DNA of 64,000 nt, from positions 1 to 64,000 of the forward strand of contig NZ_FCOK02000018.1 of assembly GCF_001544555.2 (NCBI RefSeq). The letters run 5' to 3'. Below are positions 33,869 through 44,239 of this stretch, one piece after another. The stretch is from Caballeronia udeis (GTDB lineage Bacteria > Pseudomonadota > Gammaproteobacteria > Burkholderiales > Burkholderiaceae). The notes under the pieces were generated by a model that was given only the letters and a program-made list of their open reading frames with translations, had not been told where the DNA came from and did no database searches. The position numbers and the translations under genes were made by a program. How positions within the stretch are numbered: position 1 is the stretch's first letter; every line of letters begins with the position of its first letter.

Positions 33869-36091
33869 ATGAATCAGGCTTCAGAAAGCATTCCAATGGA
33901 TTCGACGAATGATGACAACTTTCGTGTCGGTGACTACGTTGCTTTCGTGCTTCGCAACTGGCGGATCATAGCTGCAATAACGTGCGCGGTATTGGTAGTG
34001 GGTTTCGCCTACGCTTGCTTTGCGCCGCCCGTCTATCGCGCAGATGCAAGTATCCAGGTGGAAGCGGACGGACCGGATAATCACGAGCAGGTCGGCCAAT
34101 TGCAGGAGATCTTCGACTCAAGGGCCAAGACAACCGCCGACACGGAAATGGAGTTGATGCGTTCGCGTCTCGTCATCACGGCAGCCGTGCGCAAGTTGAA
34201 TCTTGATATTCAAGCCGCTCCGCGCTATTTTCCCGTGATCGGTGCGTGGTGGGCTTTGCATCATCCGGTAGACCAGCCGGCAGCTCCGGTGTTCGGACTG
34301 TCGCAGTACTCGTGGGGTGGCGCAAAAATAAACGTATCGCATTTTGATGTTCCGCCCGCTCTTGAGGGGAAAGAATTTTTCGTCGTTGCGGGAAATAACG
34401 GATCGTTTGAGCTCGTAGATCCGGACGGTGGCGTGCTCGCCCGCGGTAAAGTGGGTGAGAACGTTTCGGCCATGAGCGCCAGCGGACGCGTTGAACTAAA
34501 CGTGAGTCAGCTTCGGGCACGACCCGATACGGAATTCAAATTGACCCGCGCGTCTGAATTGCAGGCGATCACGGACCTCCAGGAGACGCTGTTCATTACC
34601 GAAAGAAGCAAGCAGTCCGGTCTCGTATCGGTTTCGCTTGATGGACACGATCCGAAGCGCCTTGCGCGGATCGTCAATGCGGTGGCTAACGAATATGTAG
34701 CCCAAAACGTCAACAGGATGTCGGCGGAGGCTGAGCACTCGTTAGCGTTCCTCGAGCAGCAGTTACCCGTGCTGCGCGACGAGTTGGAAGCGTCTGAACA
34801 GCGATATAACGCGTTCCGAAATGAAAAAGGCACCGTCGACCTTAGCGAAGAAGGACGTTTGTTACTGCAGCAAATAGTCGATAACAAGTCTAGGACAATG
34901 TTGCTCGAACAGCGGCGCGCCGATGCGGCGCAACGTTTCCAGCCGTCGCATGAAGCGGTCGGCACGTTCGATGCCCAAATAGCATTGCTCACCCAGGAGT
35001 TGGGCGTGTTGACCAAGCGTGTGGCTGCGCTCCCGGACACGGAGCAGACCGCGCTGCGCTTGTCGCGCGACGTTCGAGTCAATACGGAACTCTATACGAA
35101 CCTGCTGAATAGTGCGCAGCAGCTAAGGGTTATCAAGGCCGGGCGGATCGGTGGCGTGCGGCTGGTCGACAGCGCGGTGGTGCCCGAAAAACCGGTCGCA
35201 CCAAACCGGCGGTTCGTGATGTCTGCCACGGTTTTGCTCGGGGTGGTACTTGGTATTGCCGTGGCGCGGGTGCGTACAGCGATCAACCAACATGTAGAGA
35301 GGTCGGTAGAAATAGAGAGGGTCTCCGGTATTCCAGTTTATGCCGTGGTGCCTCACAGCGATCGGCAGTTGCATATGCAGCGGCGCTTGCGGCGCGGCCG
35401 GGACGGTGCACGCGTGCTGGCGCTCGAAGCGCCCCAGGACGTAGCGGTAGAGAGCCTGCGGGTGCTCCGGACCGCGCTGCAGGGGCAATCTATCAGCGCC
35501 GGCAACAATATGGTAATGATCACCGGGACGCGCCCCGATGCGGGCAAGTCGTTCCTGTCAGTCAACTTCGCAGCGGTCTCGGCGGTCGCGGGACGGCGAG
35601 TGTTGTTGGTCGACGCGGACATGCGATGCGGCAACCTGCACACCTATTTCGGACGTGGTTGCGAAACCGGCTTCGCCAACGCGCTTGCAGGCACGGATGC
35701 AACGGGACTGGTCATGCACGACGTGATGCCCGGCGTGGATTTCTTGTCAAGAGGGGTGCCTATCGTGGCACCTGATGAACTGTTATTGGGCCACCGCGCT
35801 CAGGACATCCTGGCGCAATTCTCCCGTGAGTACGACATAGTGATTGTCGATACACCGCCGTTGCTTGCGGTAACCGACACCGCACTACTGTGCAAATGCG
35901 CGTCCACTACCTTGCTGGTCGTGAGGTATGGACAGCATTCGGCCGAAGAAATCGCGGAAGCGGGCAAGCGCTTGGGGCACGTAGGCGCGGCACTAAGCGG
36001 CATTCTTGTGACGGATGTTCCGAACGGAGCGTTCGCGTACAAGTCCGGTTACAGCAAGTATTACAAATGGGACAACGCGCATGAGGCTTAG
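33869..36091 (+). CDS. Polysaccharide co-polymerase / tyrosine autokinase (Wzc type)
   Basis: From ATG 33869 the protein has 740 residues. A Wzz domain follows the first membrane helix (about 25-50), then a long coiled coil (about 290-440) and a second helix (about 450-470). The cytoplasmic kinase has Walker A in TGTRPDAGKSF (about 552), Walker A' in LLVDADMR (about 580) and Walker B in IVIVDTPP (about 657). The C-terminus carries a tyrosine cluster (YKSGYSKYYKW) that is autophosphorylated in this family. It sets chain length and drives export of the polymer together with Wza. It opens the + strand polysaccharide operon behind a sigma-54-type promoter. A partner phosphatase (Wzb) and Wza porin are not seen here. 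Confidence 0.93.
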   Translation: MNQASESIPMDSTNDDNFRVGDYVAFVLRNWRIIAAITCAVLVVGFAYACFAPPVYRADASIQVEADGPDNHEQVGQLQEIFDSRAKTTADTEMELMRSRLVITAAVRKLNLDIQAAPRYFPVIGAWWALHHPVDQPAAPVFGLSQYSWGGAKINVSHFDVPPALEGKEFFVVAGNNGSFELVDPDGGVLARGKVGENVSAMSASGRVELNVSQLRARPDTEFKLTRASELQAITDLQETLFITERSKQSGLVSVSLDGHDPKRLARIVNAVANEYVAQNVNRMSAEAEHSLAFLEQQLPVLRDELEASEQRYNAFRNEKGTVDLSEEGRLLLQQIVDNKSRTMLLEQRRADAAQRFQPSHEAVGTFDAQIALLTQELGVLTKRVAALPDTEQTALRLSRDVRVNTELYTNLLNSAQQLRVIKAGRIGGVRLVDSAVVPEKPVAPNRRFVMSATVLLGVVLGIAVARVRTAINQHVERSVEIERVSGIPVYAVVPHSDRQLHMQRRLRRGRDGARVLALEAPQDVAVESLRVLRTALQGQSISAGNNMVMITGTRPDAGKSFLSVNFAAVSAVAGRRVLLVDADMRCGNLHTYFGRGCETGFANALAGTDATGLVMHDVMPGVDFLSRGVPIVAPDELLLGHRAQDILAQFSREYDIVIVDTPPLLAVTDTALLCKCASTTLLVVRYGQHSAEEIAEAGKRLGHVGAALSGILVTDVPNGAFAYKSGYSKYYKWDNAHEA

Positions 36092-36145
36092 CCGCACCCG
36101 ACCATACCCCCTTTCATCCGAAACATTGCTCGCAAGAGGTTTTCA

Positions 36146-37264
36146 ATGAATAGAACGGTTGCCTTGATCACGGGCATTACCGGCCAGGACGGCTCATATC
36201 TCGCTCAACTTCTGCTCGACAAAGGGTATGAGGTTCACGGGATCAAACGCCGCACCTCGCTGTTCAATACCGATCGGATCGATCACCTCTACCAGGGGCC
36301 CCATGCAGTGGATCGTCGGCTCGTCTTGCATCACGGCGACATGACGGATTCGATGAGCCTTTTGAGCATCATCCAGCGTGTGCAGCCGGACGAAATCTAC
36401 AATCTTGCGGCTCAGAGTCACGTTGCAGTGTCGTTCGATGAGCCTGAATGGACGGCGAATGTAGACGGAGTGGGTACCTTGCGCATTCTCGAGGCCATCC
36501 GCACGCTTGGAATGCAGGGCAAGACACGCTTTTATCAGGCGTCGAGTTCGCAGCTGTTTGGTCTGGTCGAGGAGACGCCACAAAGCGAAACTACGCGGTT
36601 TTATCCGAGAAGCCCGTACGCCGTAGCAAAGTTGTATGCCTACTGGATTACGGTGAACTATCGGGAAGCGTACGGGATCTTCGCGTGCAACGGTATCCTA
36701 TTCAATCACGAATCACCCGTGCGCGGTGAGACCTTTGTTACCCGCAAGATTACACGCGCGCTAGCGCGGATTGCGGTCGGAAGCCAGGACTGCCTGCATC
36801 TCGGGAACTTATCGGTTTTGCGGGATTGGGGGCACGCGAAGGACTATGTAGAGATGCAATGGCTGATGTTGCAACAGCCTGAGGCGCAGGACTTCGTAAT
36901 TGCCACAGGCATTCAGTACAGCGTTCGGGAGTTCGTGTCGGCTGCGGCGGCTGAGCTTGGCATCACCATCCGGTTCGAGAAAAGCGGTTCCGACGAGGTA
37001 GGGGTTGTCGAGAAGGTCTCGGGAAAGCAGTTGCGCGTTCAGCGCGGCGACGTGATCGTGCGCGTTGACCCGGCCTACTTCCGGCCGACCGAAGTCGAAA
37101 ACCTGATGGGCGACGCGACCAAAGCGCATATGCAGCTAGGTTGGTCGCCAACCACGTCGTTCGACGCGCTCGTCAAAGAAATGGTGCAATACGACTATCA
37201 GGTAGCAAAGAGGGATGCGCTTGTTACGCTCGCCGGATTCAAGGCGTTCGCTTACAACGAATGA
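36146..37264 (+). CDS. gmd: GDP-mannose 4,6-dehydratase
   Basis: A 372-residue extended SDR that turns GDP-D-mannose into GDP-4-keto-6-deoxymannose, the entry step to GDP-rhamnose, GDP-fucose and related sugars. The NADP site is [16 protein letters not shown] (8-23), and the catalytic Y158-xxx-K162 lies in [12 protein letters not shown]. Family marks [17 protein letters not shown] and [17 protein letters not shown] are complete. Length is normal. It follows the co-polymerase gene by 54 bases, which suggests one operon. No reductase or epimerase (rmd, fcl) that would finish the sugar is present in the window. Confidence 0.97.
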   Translation: MNRTVALITGITGQDGSYLAQLLLDKGYEVHGIKRRTSLFNTDRIDHLYQGPHAVDRRLVLHHGDMTDSMSLLSIIQRVQPDEIYNLAAQSHVAVSFDEPEWTANVDGVGTLRILEAIRTLGMQGKTRFYQASSSQLFGLVEETPQSETTRFYPRSPYAVAKLYAYWITVNYREAYGIFACNGILFNHESPVRGETFVTRKITRALARIAVGSQDCLHLGNLSVLRDWGHAKDYVEMQWLMLQQPEAQDFVIATGIQYSVREFVSAAAAELGITIRFEKSGSDEVGVVEKVSGKQLRVQRGDVIVRVDPAYFRPTEVENLMGDATKAHMQLGWSPTTSFDALVKEMVQYDYQVAKRDALVTLAGFKAFAYNE

Positions 37265-37404
37265 AATCGGGGTCTTTTTTTAGCATGTGCTCGCCGCGTG
37301 AAAACGTGAACGGCGGTTCGTCATGCGGACCGCGCCCGCAGCCGGAAAGACACTCGGTCAAGTGACGGACTGTCCTCCCGTCTAATCGATGGTGCCTTGA
37401 GAAC

Positions 37405-38715
37405 ATGAGTCGAACGCTTCATAGAATTTCGCTCGGCCTGGGGGCGAATGCTTTCGGGCAGGTTGTTACCATCGCCATCCAGTTGATCTCGCTACCGGCG
37501 TTCCTGCATTTCTGGCCCCTCTCGCGTTACGGCGAGTGGCTGTTGCTTGCCGCGATTCCGGCGTATCTGTCGGCCGTGGACATCGGCATCCTGTCGGTCG
37601 GCATGAATCGTATGGCGATCCTCGCAGCAATGGGTGACATCAAGGCTGCAGAACGGATTTTCCAGAGCCTTCTATGCTTCGCAACAGCCGTGATCCTGGT
37701 AGTGGCTTGTGTGGTACTTCCGGCTATATGGTTCATCCATGTCGGCGATTGGGGCGCGAGCTTTGAGCACAGATTGACGCTGTCCCTGCTGGTAATTGCA
37801 GATCTTGCGTGCATTTACACGGGCCTGTTCGAAGCGGTGTTTCGCGTATGCGACCGCTATGCGCTGGGCGTCGTGGCCCTGAATTTCGCGCGACTCGCGG
37901 AGTGGCTTGGCAGCCTCGTCGGACTGATGGTGGGAGGCACGCTCGTCGATGTTGGATTGGGGTTGCTGGCCGGACGCCTGATTGCGACGGCGTCTACATG
38001 CATCTACCAGATATGCTGCTACCCGAATTACCGGTGGAGCTTTCGTGGCGCAAGCAGAGCTGAACTGCTCAGCATGGTCGCTCCTGGCCTGTCGTTCCTG
38101 GCTTTACCGGCAGCAAATGCACTGAGCATCCAAGGCATGGTGATCCTGATTGGTACCATGTTCGGAACACCGGCCTTGGCTGTGTTCAGCGCTTATCGGA
38201 CGCTATCGAGGATCGCCTTTCAGTTAATCAACATGCTTAGTCGAGTTCTCTGGCCGGAGTTCTCCAGGCGATACGGAGAAAAGGCTTACGGGACCATGCA
38301 CGAGTTGTATCGCTACGGTACGCTCGCGACGGTGGTGGCTTCGTTAGGTGGCGCGGCCGTGCTCTATTTTATCGGGCCGTTTTTGCTGCATTGGTGGACG
38401 CACGCGAAGATCGCCTACATTCCCGGACTTTTCAATCTTCTCTTGGTTGTCACCGCGTTCTCAGGGTCCTATCAGGTTGGTTTGATCCTGCTCGCTGCGG
38501 TCAACAAGCTTGCCGGCCTGTCCATCGTCTATATCAGTGCGTCCTTACTCAGTGTCGGCGCGTCGTATCTCGCCGGCAAGCATTTTGGGATCGACGGAGC
38601 AACCGCCGCCATGATGCTTACGGAGGTTGTGATGATCTGCACATGCTACTACTACGTCAGGGAATTCTTCGATGAACACACTCCCAGGCGAGCATCATCA
38701 CTAGCCCCGCAGTGA
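37405..38715 (+). CDS. Wzx-like polysaccharide flippase
   Basis: A 436-residue protein with about 12 hydrophobic segments spaced as in the MOP/PST flippases, which move lipid-linked repeat units across the inner membrane. The start NAFGQVVTIAIQLISLPAFL and the central block MFGTPALAVFSAYRTLSRIA are typical. It is a partner for the Wzy-like polymerase at 28.2 kb and the co-polymerase. There are 140 bases between it and gmd. Confidence 0.88.
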   Translation: MSRTLHRISLGLGANAFGQVVTIAIQLISLPAFLHFWPLSRYGEWLLLAAIPAYLSAVDIGILSVGMNRMAILAAMGDIKAAERIFQSLLCFATAVILVVACVVLPAIWFIHVGDWGASFEHRLTLSLLVIADLACIYTGLFEAVFRVCDRYALGVVALNFARLAEWLGSLVGLMVGGTLVDVGLGLLAGRLIATASTCIYQICCYPNYRWSFRGASRAELLSMVAPGLSFLALPAANALSIQGMVILIGTMFGTPALAVFSAYRTLSRIAFQLINMLSRVLWPEFSRRYGEKAYGTMHELYRYGTLATVVASLGGAAVLYFIGPFLLHWWTHAKIAYIPGLFNLLLVVTAFSGSYQVGLILLAAVNKLAGLSIVYISASLLSVGASYLAGKHFGIDGATAAMMLTEVVMICTCYYYVREFFDEHTPRRASSLAPQ

Positions 38716-38730
38716 ACGAAAGGGCGATGT

Positions 38731-40107
38731 GTGAACAGACAATCCCGATTCCCATGCAGGGTCGATATGCTGGAGTCCGCGATGTATAAGGTGATCATTT
38801 CGAATGGCGTCTTCCGCTTCCACCTTGTGACGGCTGCCGTCGAGGCCGTCAGACGCGGGACGCTGGCGCTTTTCCTGACTGGCGCCTATCCGAAGGGTTG
38901 GCTTGCGAAAGCAGTGGAAAAGAAGATTGGGCTTGCGTCGCCGGGGATGCTGCGCTTCATGGACAGAGCGAACCCGGAGTTGGAAGAGCGCCAGGTCAAG
39001 CCGCTTTGGATTCCGGAGCTTCTTATTCAGGCCGGGGTGGCCTCAGTTCGGGCTCTTCGTCTGCATCGGGTCAATGAATGGATGCAAGGTATGGGGTTGT
39101 GGGCCTACGGCTGGCTAGCGTGCCGTTCGATCAAGAGCAGTGACGCCGATATCTACCACTACAGAGCTGGCTACGGTGGATGGTCAGTAAAACTTGCAAA
39201 AAGACGAGGAATGTTGTGTCTGTGCGATCACTCGGTCGTGAGCCCGCTTGTGTTTGATTTCATGGTCCATAACCAGGGGCGAATTCCGGGGTGCGATGTG
39301 ATCGCCGGGACGCGGCTTTCACCTGCCTGGAAACATGTGTTGGCGGATATAGAGGCCGCCGATCACATTCTCGCCAACTCCGAACTGGTCAAGACGACAT
39401 TGATATGTCACCAGATAGAGCGCGAGCGTGTCAGCGTGATCTATCAGGGTCTTGACGAGAAATTTGCAGAAAGTATCCCTTCCGGGCCGCATACGGGATC
39501 CCGTGCCGCGAATCATATCCTTTTTGCGGGTGAGGTTTCCCGAAGAAAGGGTTTTGATCTCGTCATTCAAGCTCTCGAATCTATTCCTCAGTCTGATTGG
39601 GTGCTAACAGTTGCCGGCAATATCGACGAAGTCACGGCAAAGGACTACGAACTGTTCATGAAGAGAGACAACGTTCACCAAGTGGGATTTGTTTCTAGAA
39701 AAATGTTAGCAGTACTTATGAAAAAGATTCCAATATTTCTTTTTCCGTCACTTGCAGAAGGGTCGGCCCGGGTGGTGTTCGAGGCGCTTGCTTGCGGTTG
39801 TTACGTGATTACAACGCCGAACGCCGGGAGCGTGGTCGAGGATGGACGCCACGGCGCCGTGGTGCCGCCGGGCAACTCGGAAGCGCTGCGGGCTGCGATT
39901 GAGTCGGCGTTGAGAAATCCTGAACTTGTATCAGAGACGGGGATGCGAAACCGGGAATTCGTGCGCCTTCAGTACAGCCAGTCTGCGTACGGCGACCAGC
40001 TCGACGCACTGTATCGAGGACTCCTGATGAATCGTACGCCTTCAACATTCCGAAGTGATGAGAGCGCGGTTCCGCATCAAGGCCCTTTATCAAGCGGCCC
40101 GGTCTGA
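38731..40107 (+). CDS. Glycosyltransferase, GT4 family
   Basis: A 458-residue GT-B fold enzyme. The C-terminal domain has the GT4 nucleotide-sugar pattern: FAGEVSRRKGFDLVIQAL, then FPSLAEGSARVVFEALACG with the E-x7-E site. The N-terminal acceptor domain has YKVIISNGVFRFH. GTG 38731 has AAAGGG upstream; in-frame ATGs at 38767 and 38782 are alternatives, and the family usually starts close to the latter. It begins 16 bases after the flippase stop, so it is in the same operon. The donor and acceptor sugars cannot be told. Confidence 0.9.
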   Translation: MNRQSRFPCRVDMLESAMYKVIISNGVFRFHLVTAAVEAVRRGTLALFLTGAYPKGWLAKAVEKKIGLASPGMLRFMDRANPELEERQVKPLWIPELLIQAGVASVRALRLHRVNEWMQGMGLWAYGWLACRSIKSSDADIYHYRAGYGGWSVKLAKRRGMLCLCDHSVVSPLVFDFMVHNQGRIPGCDVIAGTRLSPAWKHVLADIEAADHILANSELVKTTLICHQIERERVSVIYQGLDEKFAESIPSGPHTGSRAANHILFAGEVSRRKGFDLVIQALESIPQSDWVLTVAGNIDEVTAKDYELFMKRDNVHQVGFVSRKMLAVLMKKIPIFLFPSLAEGSARVVFEALACGCYVITTPNAGSVVEDGRHGAVVPPGNSEALRAAIESALRNPELVSETGMRNREFVRLQYSQSAYGDQLDALYRGLLMNRTPSTFRSDESAVPHQGPLSSGPV

Positions 40108-40168
40108 TTCGGAATTCGGTCATTTTTTTGGCGGTGTTTTTTGGGTTCTCAAGAGAAAGGAGGGGGAC

Positions 40169-40957
40169 GTGAGCAAGATATCGGTCGTGACCATTTCTTA
40201 TAACCAGGGAAAATATCTTCGTCGATGCATCGACTCTGTGCTTTCTCAACGAGATGTCGACGTGGAGATGATTGTTGTCGACCCGGGGAGTGCAGACGAG
40301 AGCCGTTCAATCATAAATTCATATGGAGACCACGTGATTCCCGTGTTCGAGGCCGATACCGGTCCCGCGGACGGCTTGAACCACGGTTTTAGTCGAGCGA
40401 CTGGGCAGATTTACTATTTTGTCAATGCCGATGACTTCCTGCTTCCAGATGCATTGAGTTTTGTCGACAACTTCTTTAGTCGCGAGCGCGAGGTCGACGT
40501 GTTGCATGGGGGCGGATATGTGGCTGACCAGCACGACAAACTGGTCAGACGCTATTATCCGTCGCTGTTCGGAATACGGCTTTTTGCATACGGCGCAATC
40601 AATCTCTTCCAGCAGGGATTTTTCTTCCGTTCACGTGTCTATCGTGCCTCGGGAGGCTTCAACGAAAATAACAGGGTGTGCTGGGACGGAGAGCTATTCC
40701 TGCAATTCAAATTGCACGGCTCGCGCTTTTATGGCGTGTCACGGCCGCTGGCGGCATTTCGTCGCTACCAGGAAACGATCACGGGTGGCGCGTCTTACAG
40801 ACGTAACCTGGATGTTGAGTACAGCAGACTGTTCGCGGATGCAATGGGCCGCGCGAGGAAACCCTACGACAGAAGGTTGGGTCAGGCGCTATGGGGTGCA
40901 AAGCAATTTACGATAATTTTTATTCTGCTGCGCTCGTGGGTTCGCGGTTACGCCTAG
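40169..40957 (+). CDS. Glycosyltransferase, GT2 family
   Basis: From GTG 40169, which sits behind a perfect AAGGAGG, the protein has 262 residues. The GT-A start is ISVVTISYNQGKYLRRCIDS. A D-x-D-like NADD lies near residue 87 (YYFVNADDFLLPDAL), and the expected E-D region follows (CWDGELFLQFKL). A longer frame from 40055 overlaps the previous gene and lacks a ribosome site. It adds one sugar to the lipid-linked repeat unit. It is closest in type to the WcaA-like enzymes that start a sentence-like SYNQ motif. Confidence 0.9.
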   Translation: MSKISVVTISYNQGKYLRRCIDSVLSQRDVDVEMIVVDPGSADESRSIINSYGDHVIPVFEADTGPADGLNHGFSRATGQIYYFVNADDFLLPDALSFVDNFFSREREVDVLHGGGYVADQHDKLVRRYYPSLFGIRLFAYGAINLFQQGFFFRSRVYRASGGFNENNRVCWDGELFLQFKLHGSRFYGVSRPLAAFRRYQETITGGASYRRNLDVEYSRLFADAMGRARKPYDRRLGQALWGAKQFTIIFILLRSWVRGYA

Positions 40958-41289
40958 TACCGGAAGTTTGCTTTCAGAGGCGTTGAGGCCCATCTTCATG
41001 AACACAGGCGGATAGATGCGGGTTTTAGACGGATGTTACGGCGTCTTACGGAATATCATCTGGTTAACATTGGCTAACGACACGGTCTGACGCACCGCGC
41101 GAGCTAGGAGTCCGGCTTTATGCCCAAGTCGTGCTCATGTCTTTGAGCCGCTTGCTTGTTTCATCCCGGTGCAGGTTGGAGGAGACCGATCCGGGTCTCG
41201 TCGGGAGCACAGGCGGGATCGGTTGCGATGAAGCAAGGCGGAGCTTGCGTTTGAGATGTCGATGCGGATTTTCCTTGCGGAAATGCCTT
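40958..41289. other. Intergenic region inside the polysaccharide operon
   Basis: About 330 bases between two glycosyltransferase genes. A frame continuous with the next gene begins at 41131, but no ribosome site supports it. I see no gene; an internal promoter is possible. Confidence 0.35.
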
Positions 41290-42477
41290 ATGAAAATTGC
41301 ATATGTGACGCCATATGACTCAAACGACCTAAACGCGTGGTCTGGCGCCGGCTACCAGATACCGAGAGCGCTTGCGGACGCCGGTGCGGAAATTGTCTAC
41401 ATAGGGGGCTTGCGCAAGATGCCAAGTGCGGCTGGGCTGGCAAGGGGTGTCGCCGCAAAAATGGTCGGTAGACTTCACCAACTCGAACGCGAGCCGTCCG
41501 TCATGAGAAGCTATTCGGCGCAGATTGGCCGACGCCTGCAAGGGATGCAGGTCGACGCGGTCGTATCGCCCGGCACGATAGCGGTCGCATTTTTGGAGAC
41601 GACCGTTCCCAAGATAGTCTGGACTGATGCGACCTTCGGCGCGATTGTCGATTATTACCCCGAGTTTAGGAAGATGACGCGCCGAAACCGGCAGGACGGA
41701 GACGCGCTTGAACGTCAGGCATTGAGTTCATGCGATCTCGCGGTTTACAACTCTGAGTGGGCCGCAGAGTCCGCCATATCCCGTTACGGTGTGAGCCCAT
41801 CGCGGGTCAAAACAATTCCCTTCGGTTCCAATTTCCATAGCGGGCTCGTTGCGTCGGACATCGGTGAGCTGGCGTCGAAAAGACAAGCAGCTAAATCTGT
41901 TAACTTGCTCTTCGTTGGGACTGCGTGGTTTCGCAAGGGTGGCGACTTCGCGTTGGCGGTGACCGAAAAGCTGATCGAACGAGGGGTTGCCGCGCATCTG
42001 TCCATTATTGGTGCGACTCCCGGCGCTAATAGGCGATGGGCTACCGAACACGGCTTTCTCTCGCAGGCCAGCGAACCGGAGGCAAGGGTCATCAGAGATT
42101 GCTTCACGAATGCAGCTTTCCTTGTTCACCCGGCGATTGCGGAGTGCAATGCGAACGTGTTTTCCGAGGCCTGTTCTTTTGGCGTTCCTGTCCTGGCTAA
42201 CAGGACCGGTGGAATACCGACATCTATTCGTTGCGGGGAAAACGGCCATCTGTTTGATCTCGGTGATTCGCCTGAGAGGTGGGCTGGTTATATTGCAGAT
42301 ACTTTGCGAGATCGGGAGCGCTATGCCAGCTTATGTGCGGGCGCGTTCCAGCAATTCAGCACACGCCTGCGGTGGCCTGTTGCCGGTGCCAGCATGCTTA
42401 GGGAGATCGAAGTCGTCGTCAGGTCGCGCAGGCATCAAGATGAATACTTCGGAGAGTACGCCGCGATGGGGCGCTGA
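41290..42477 (+). CDS. Glycosyltransferase, GT4 family
   Basis: From ATG 41290 the product has 395 residues and starts MKIAYVTPYDSNDLNAWSG, a classic GT-B N-terminus. The C-terminal half has LLFVGTAWFRKGGDFALAV, then HPAIAECNANVFSEACSFG (E-x7-E-type donor site) and NRTGGIPTSI. The first 53 residues of the longer frame (from 41131) look non-coding. The protein is soluble and probably works on the cytoplasmic face of the membrane. Confidence 0.88.
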   Translation: MKIAYVTPYDSNDLNAWSGAGYQIPRALADAGAEIVYIGGLRKMPSAAGLARGVAAKMVGRLHQLEREPSVMRSYSAQIGRRLQGMQVDAVVSPGTIAVAFLETTVPKIVWTDATFGAIVDYYPEFRKMTRRNRQDGDALERQALSSCDLAVYNSEWAAESAISRYGVSPSRVKTIPFGSNFHSGLVASDIGELASKRQAAKSVNLLFVGTAWFRKGGDFALAVTEKLIERGVAAHLSIIGATPGANRRWATEHGFLSQASEPEARVIRDCFTNAAFLVHPAIAECNANVFSEACSFGVPVLANRTGGIPTSIRCGENGHLFDLGDSPERWAGYIADTLRDRERYASLCAGAFQQFSTRLRWPVAGASMLREIEVVVRSRRHQDEYFGEYAAMGR

Positions 42478-42793
42478 CGCCACGTTGTCTTCAACAAAAT
42501 CAAATTAATACCACGCTCGCAGGCGGGAGCGAACGAGTGAGTATCGGGGTCGTGCACACCTTAGTGTGGACATTCTCGTCTTGCGGAGTGACGTGTTTGT
42601 TCGGCAAAGCCATGAGGGAGAAGCGAAACAGAACCATCTGCTCTCGCGTGTGGATATGTAACACGCCCGATTGTGCACCCGGCGTTGAATCCACTACGGC
42701 TCCACTCAGGCAGGTGCCCTGCAACGCTTGATCTTGAAGACGAGGGACGACCGGTCCAATGCCGCGATGTATTGTTTTCGTTAGAGGTGGTTC
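42478..42793. other. Intergenic region before the GINT1-like gene
   Basis: About 315 bases. A 115-codon frame on the - strand (42500-42847) overlaps the start of the next gene and resembles nothing known. No promoter was recognised. Confidence 0.35.
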
Positions 42794-44239
42794 ATGCGAA
42801 GTGAACGTTATCCGCTGGCACTTAGAGCGTGGATGCTGATCGAGCAAAAGATCTCGAAGCGCGTGAGTGAGGCTTCGCTAGTCGCGATACCCGCGCAGGA
42901 GAATTTACACGTTTTATACAACGGCAAGTCAGGAATAGCGGCGCTTTGGAAGATCCTGATGGTGGGTGCTACCCCGCACATTCAGGTTGTTTGGTTGTCC
43001 CCGCAGGATAGACAAATCTGCTTGCTAAGCGAATCGCGTGTAGCGATTCCCGACAAATTATTCTTTTGTGCCTCTCTACACCTGTGCATCGGCCGGCGAG
43101 AGAGTCTGCTTTCCAGAGCGCGAGAGCGCCTGAAAGACATGAGCTCGATATCAGCGGCACCGCAGGATATTGTGATGGAACGCGGAACGGTCTCCGCAGG
43201 CAATGTGATCGGTTTTGCTGTTCGTCACCTAAGCTACCGGGCGGTCAGGAAAGTGTCGGGGCTGTTTTATAGAAAAGACCATTGGATGATCGCGGTGATC
43301 GATTGCACAAACGCCGGCAATGCAGTCGATACGGTACGACCATCATGGTGCGAGCTGCCGGGTTCTGCAGATCGCTTTCGGGCCGATCCGTTCGTGTGGC
43401 GCGACCGGGAGGGACAGTACCACCTGTTCTTTGAAGAGTTGTCCTATAGCGAAAACCGCGGGGTGATCAGTCACGTCATGATCGATGGGGCAACTCACCG
43501 TTGGACGGGTGAGCTGCAAGTCGTCTTGAGCCGGCCTTATCACCTTTCGTATCCGTTCATATTCGAATACGAAGGCGACATGTACATGATTCCAGAAACA
43601 TCGGAAAACAGGACGATAGAGGTGTACAAAGCCTGTCCATTTCCGGACTGTTGGGCGCTTCATAAAACGATCATGACAGACGTCATTGCCGCCGACACGA
43701 CGCTTTATCATGACGGGAAAACCTGGTGGATGTGGACGAGTCTCGCTCGCGAGGGTGAACCGAACTACGACGAGCTGTCCGTCTACTTCGCGGCTAGTCC
43801 CTTCGGACCCTGGACTAGTCATCCGATGAATCCGGTTGTGTCGGATTGCCGATGTGCGCGCATGGCGGGTAGGCCTTTCATAGATAAGGAAAAAAAATTG
43901 ATTAGACCCGCACAGAATTGTGAAAAAGAGTATGGGGCTTCATTGCTTTTTTGCGAAGTAATCAAATTGACCAAAACAATCTATTCAGAGCGCGTGGTCG
44001 GTACCTGCACCCCTCCAACGGGATATCAGGGCACGCACACGTGGAACGCGATGGGGGATATTGCTGTGATGGATTTGAGACGCCGTGTCCACCGATGGAT
44101 AGGGATGGATCGGCTCGGGAGGCAAATTGGAGGAACAAGGAATGAAGATCGCGATCTTGTGCTTCGGGCGACCGGGCAGAGGTGGGATGGAGACAGTGAT
44201 ACGGCGCGTAGTCGTGGAGATGACCCGGCAGGGACATGA
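42794..44239 (+). CDS. GINT1-like (glucosamine inositolphosphorylceramide transferase N-terminal-like) protein
   Basis: A 481-residue protein. Residues about 160-435 form a beta-propeller-like domain with the marks of the family that NCBI names after plant GINT1: FRADPFVWRDREGQYHLFFE, ISHVMIDG, HLSYPFIFEYEGDMYMIPE and GRPFIDKEKKLIRPAQNC. These repeat a GH43-like five-blade pattern. The first about 160 residues are less conserved; in some relatives this part resembles formyltransferases. In bacteria such genes occur in polysaccharide loci, and a transferase or sugar-modifying role is inferred. AGAGGTGG lies before the ATG. Its last 98 bases overlap the next gene's start in another frame. Confidence 0.75.
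   Translation: MRSERYPLALRAWMLIEQKISKRVSEASLVAIPAQENLHVLYNGKSGIAALWKILMVGATPHIQVVWLSPQDRQICLLSESRVAIPDKLFFCASLHLCIGRRESLLSRARERLKDMSSISAAPQDIVMERGTVSAGNVIGFAVRHLSYRAVRKVSGLFYRKDHWMIAVIDCTNAGNAVDTVRPSWCELPGSADRFRADPFVWRDREGQYHLFFEELSYSENRGVISHVMIDGATHRWTGELQVVLSRPYHLSYPFIFEYEGDMYMIPETSENRTIEVYKACPFPDCWALHKTIMTDVIAADTTLYHDGKTWWMWTSLAREGEPNYDELSVYFAASPFGPWTSHPMNPVVSDCRCARMAGRPFIDKEKKLIRPAQNCEKEYGASLLFCEVIKLTKTIYSERVVGTCTPPTGYQGTHTWNAMGDIAVMDLRRRVHRWIGMDRLGRQIGGTRNEDRDLVLRATGQRWDGDSDTARSRGDDPAGT

Noticed and set aside
42500..42847. 115-codon - strand frame before the GINT1-like gene
   Set aside because: It overlaps the supported start of a + strand gene and has no family resemblance.
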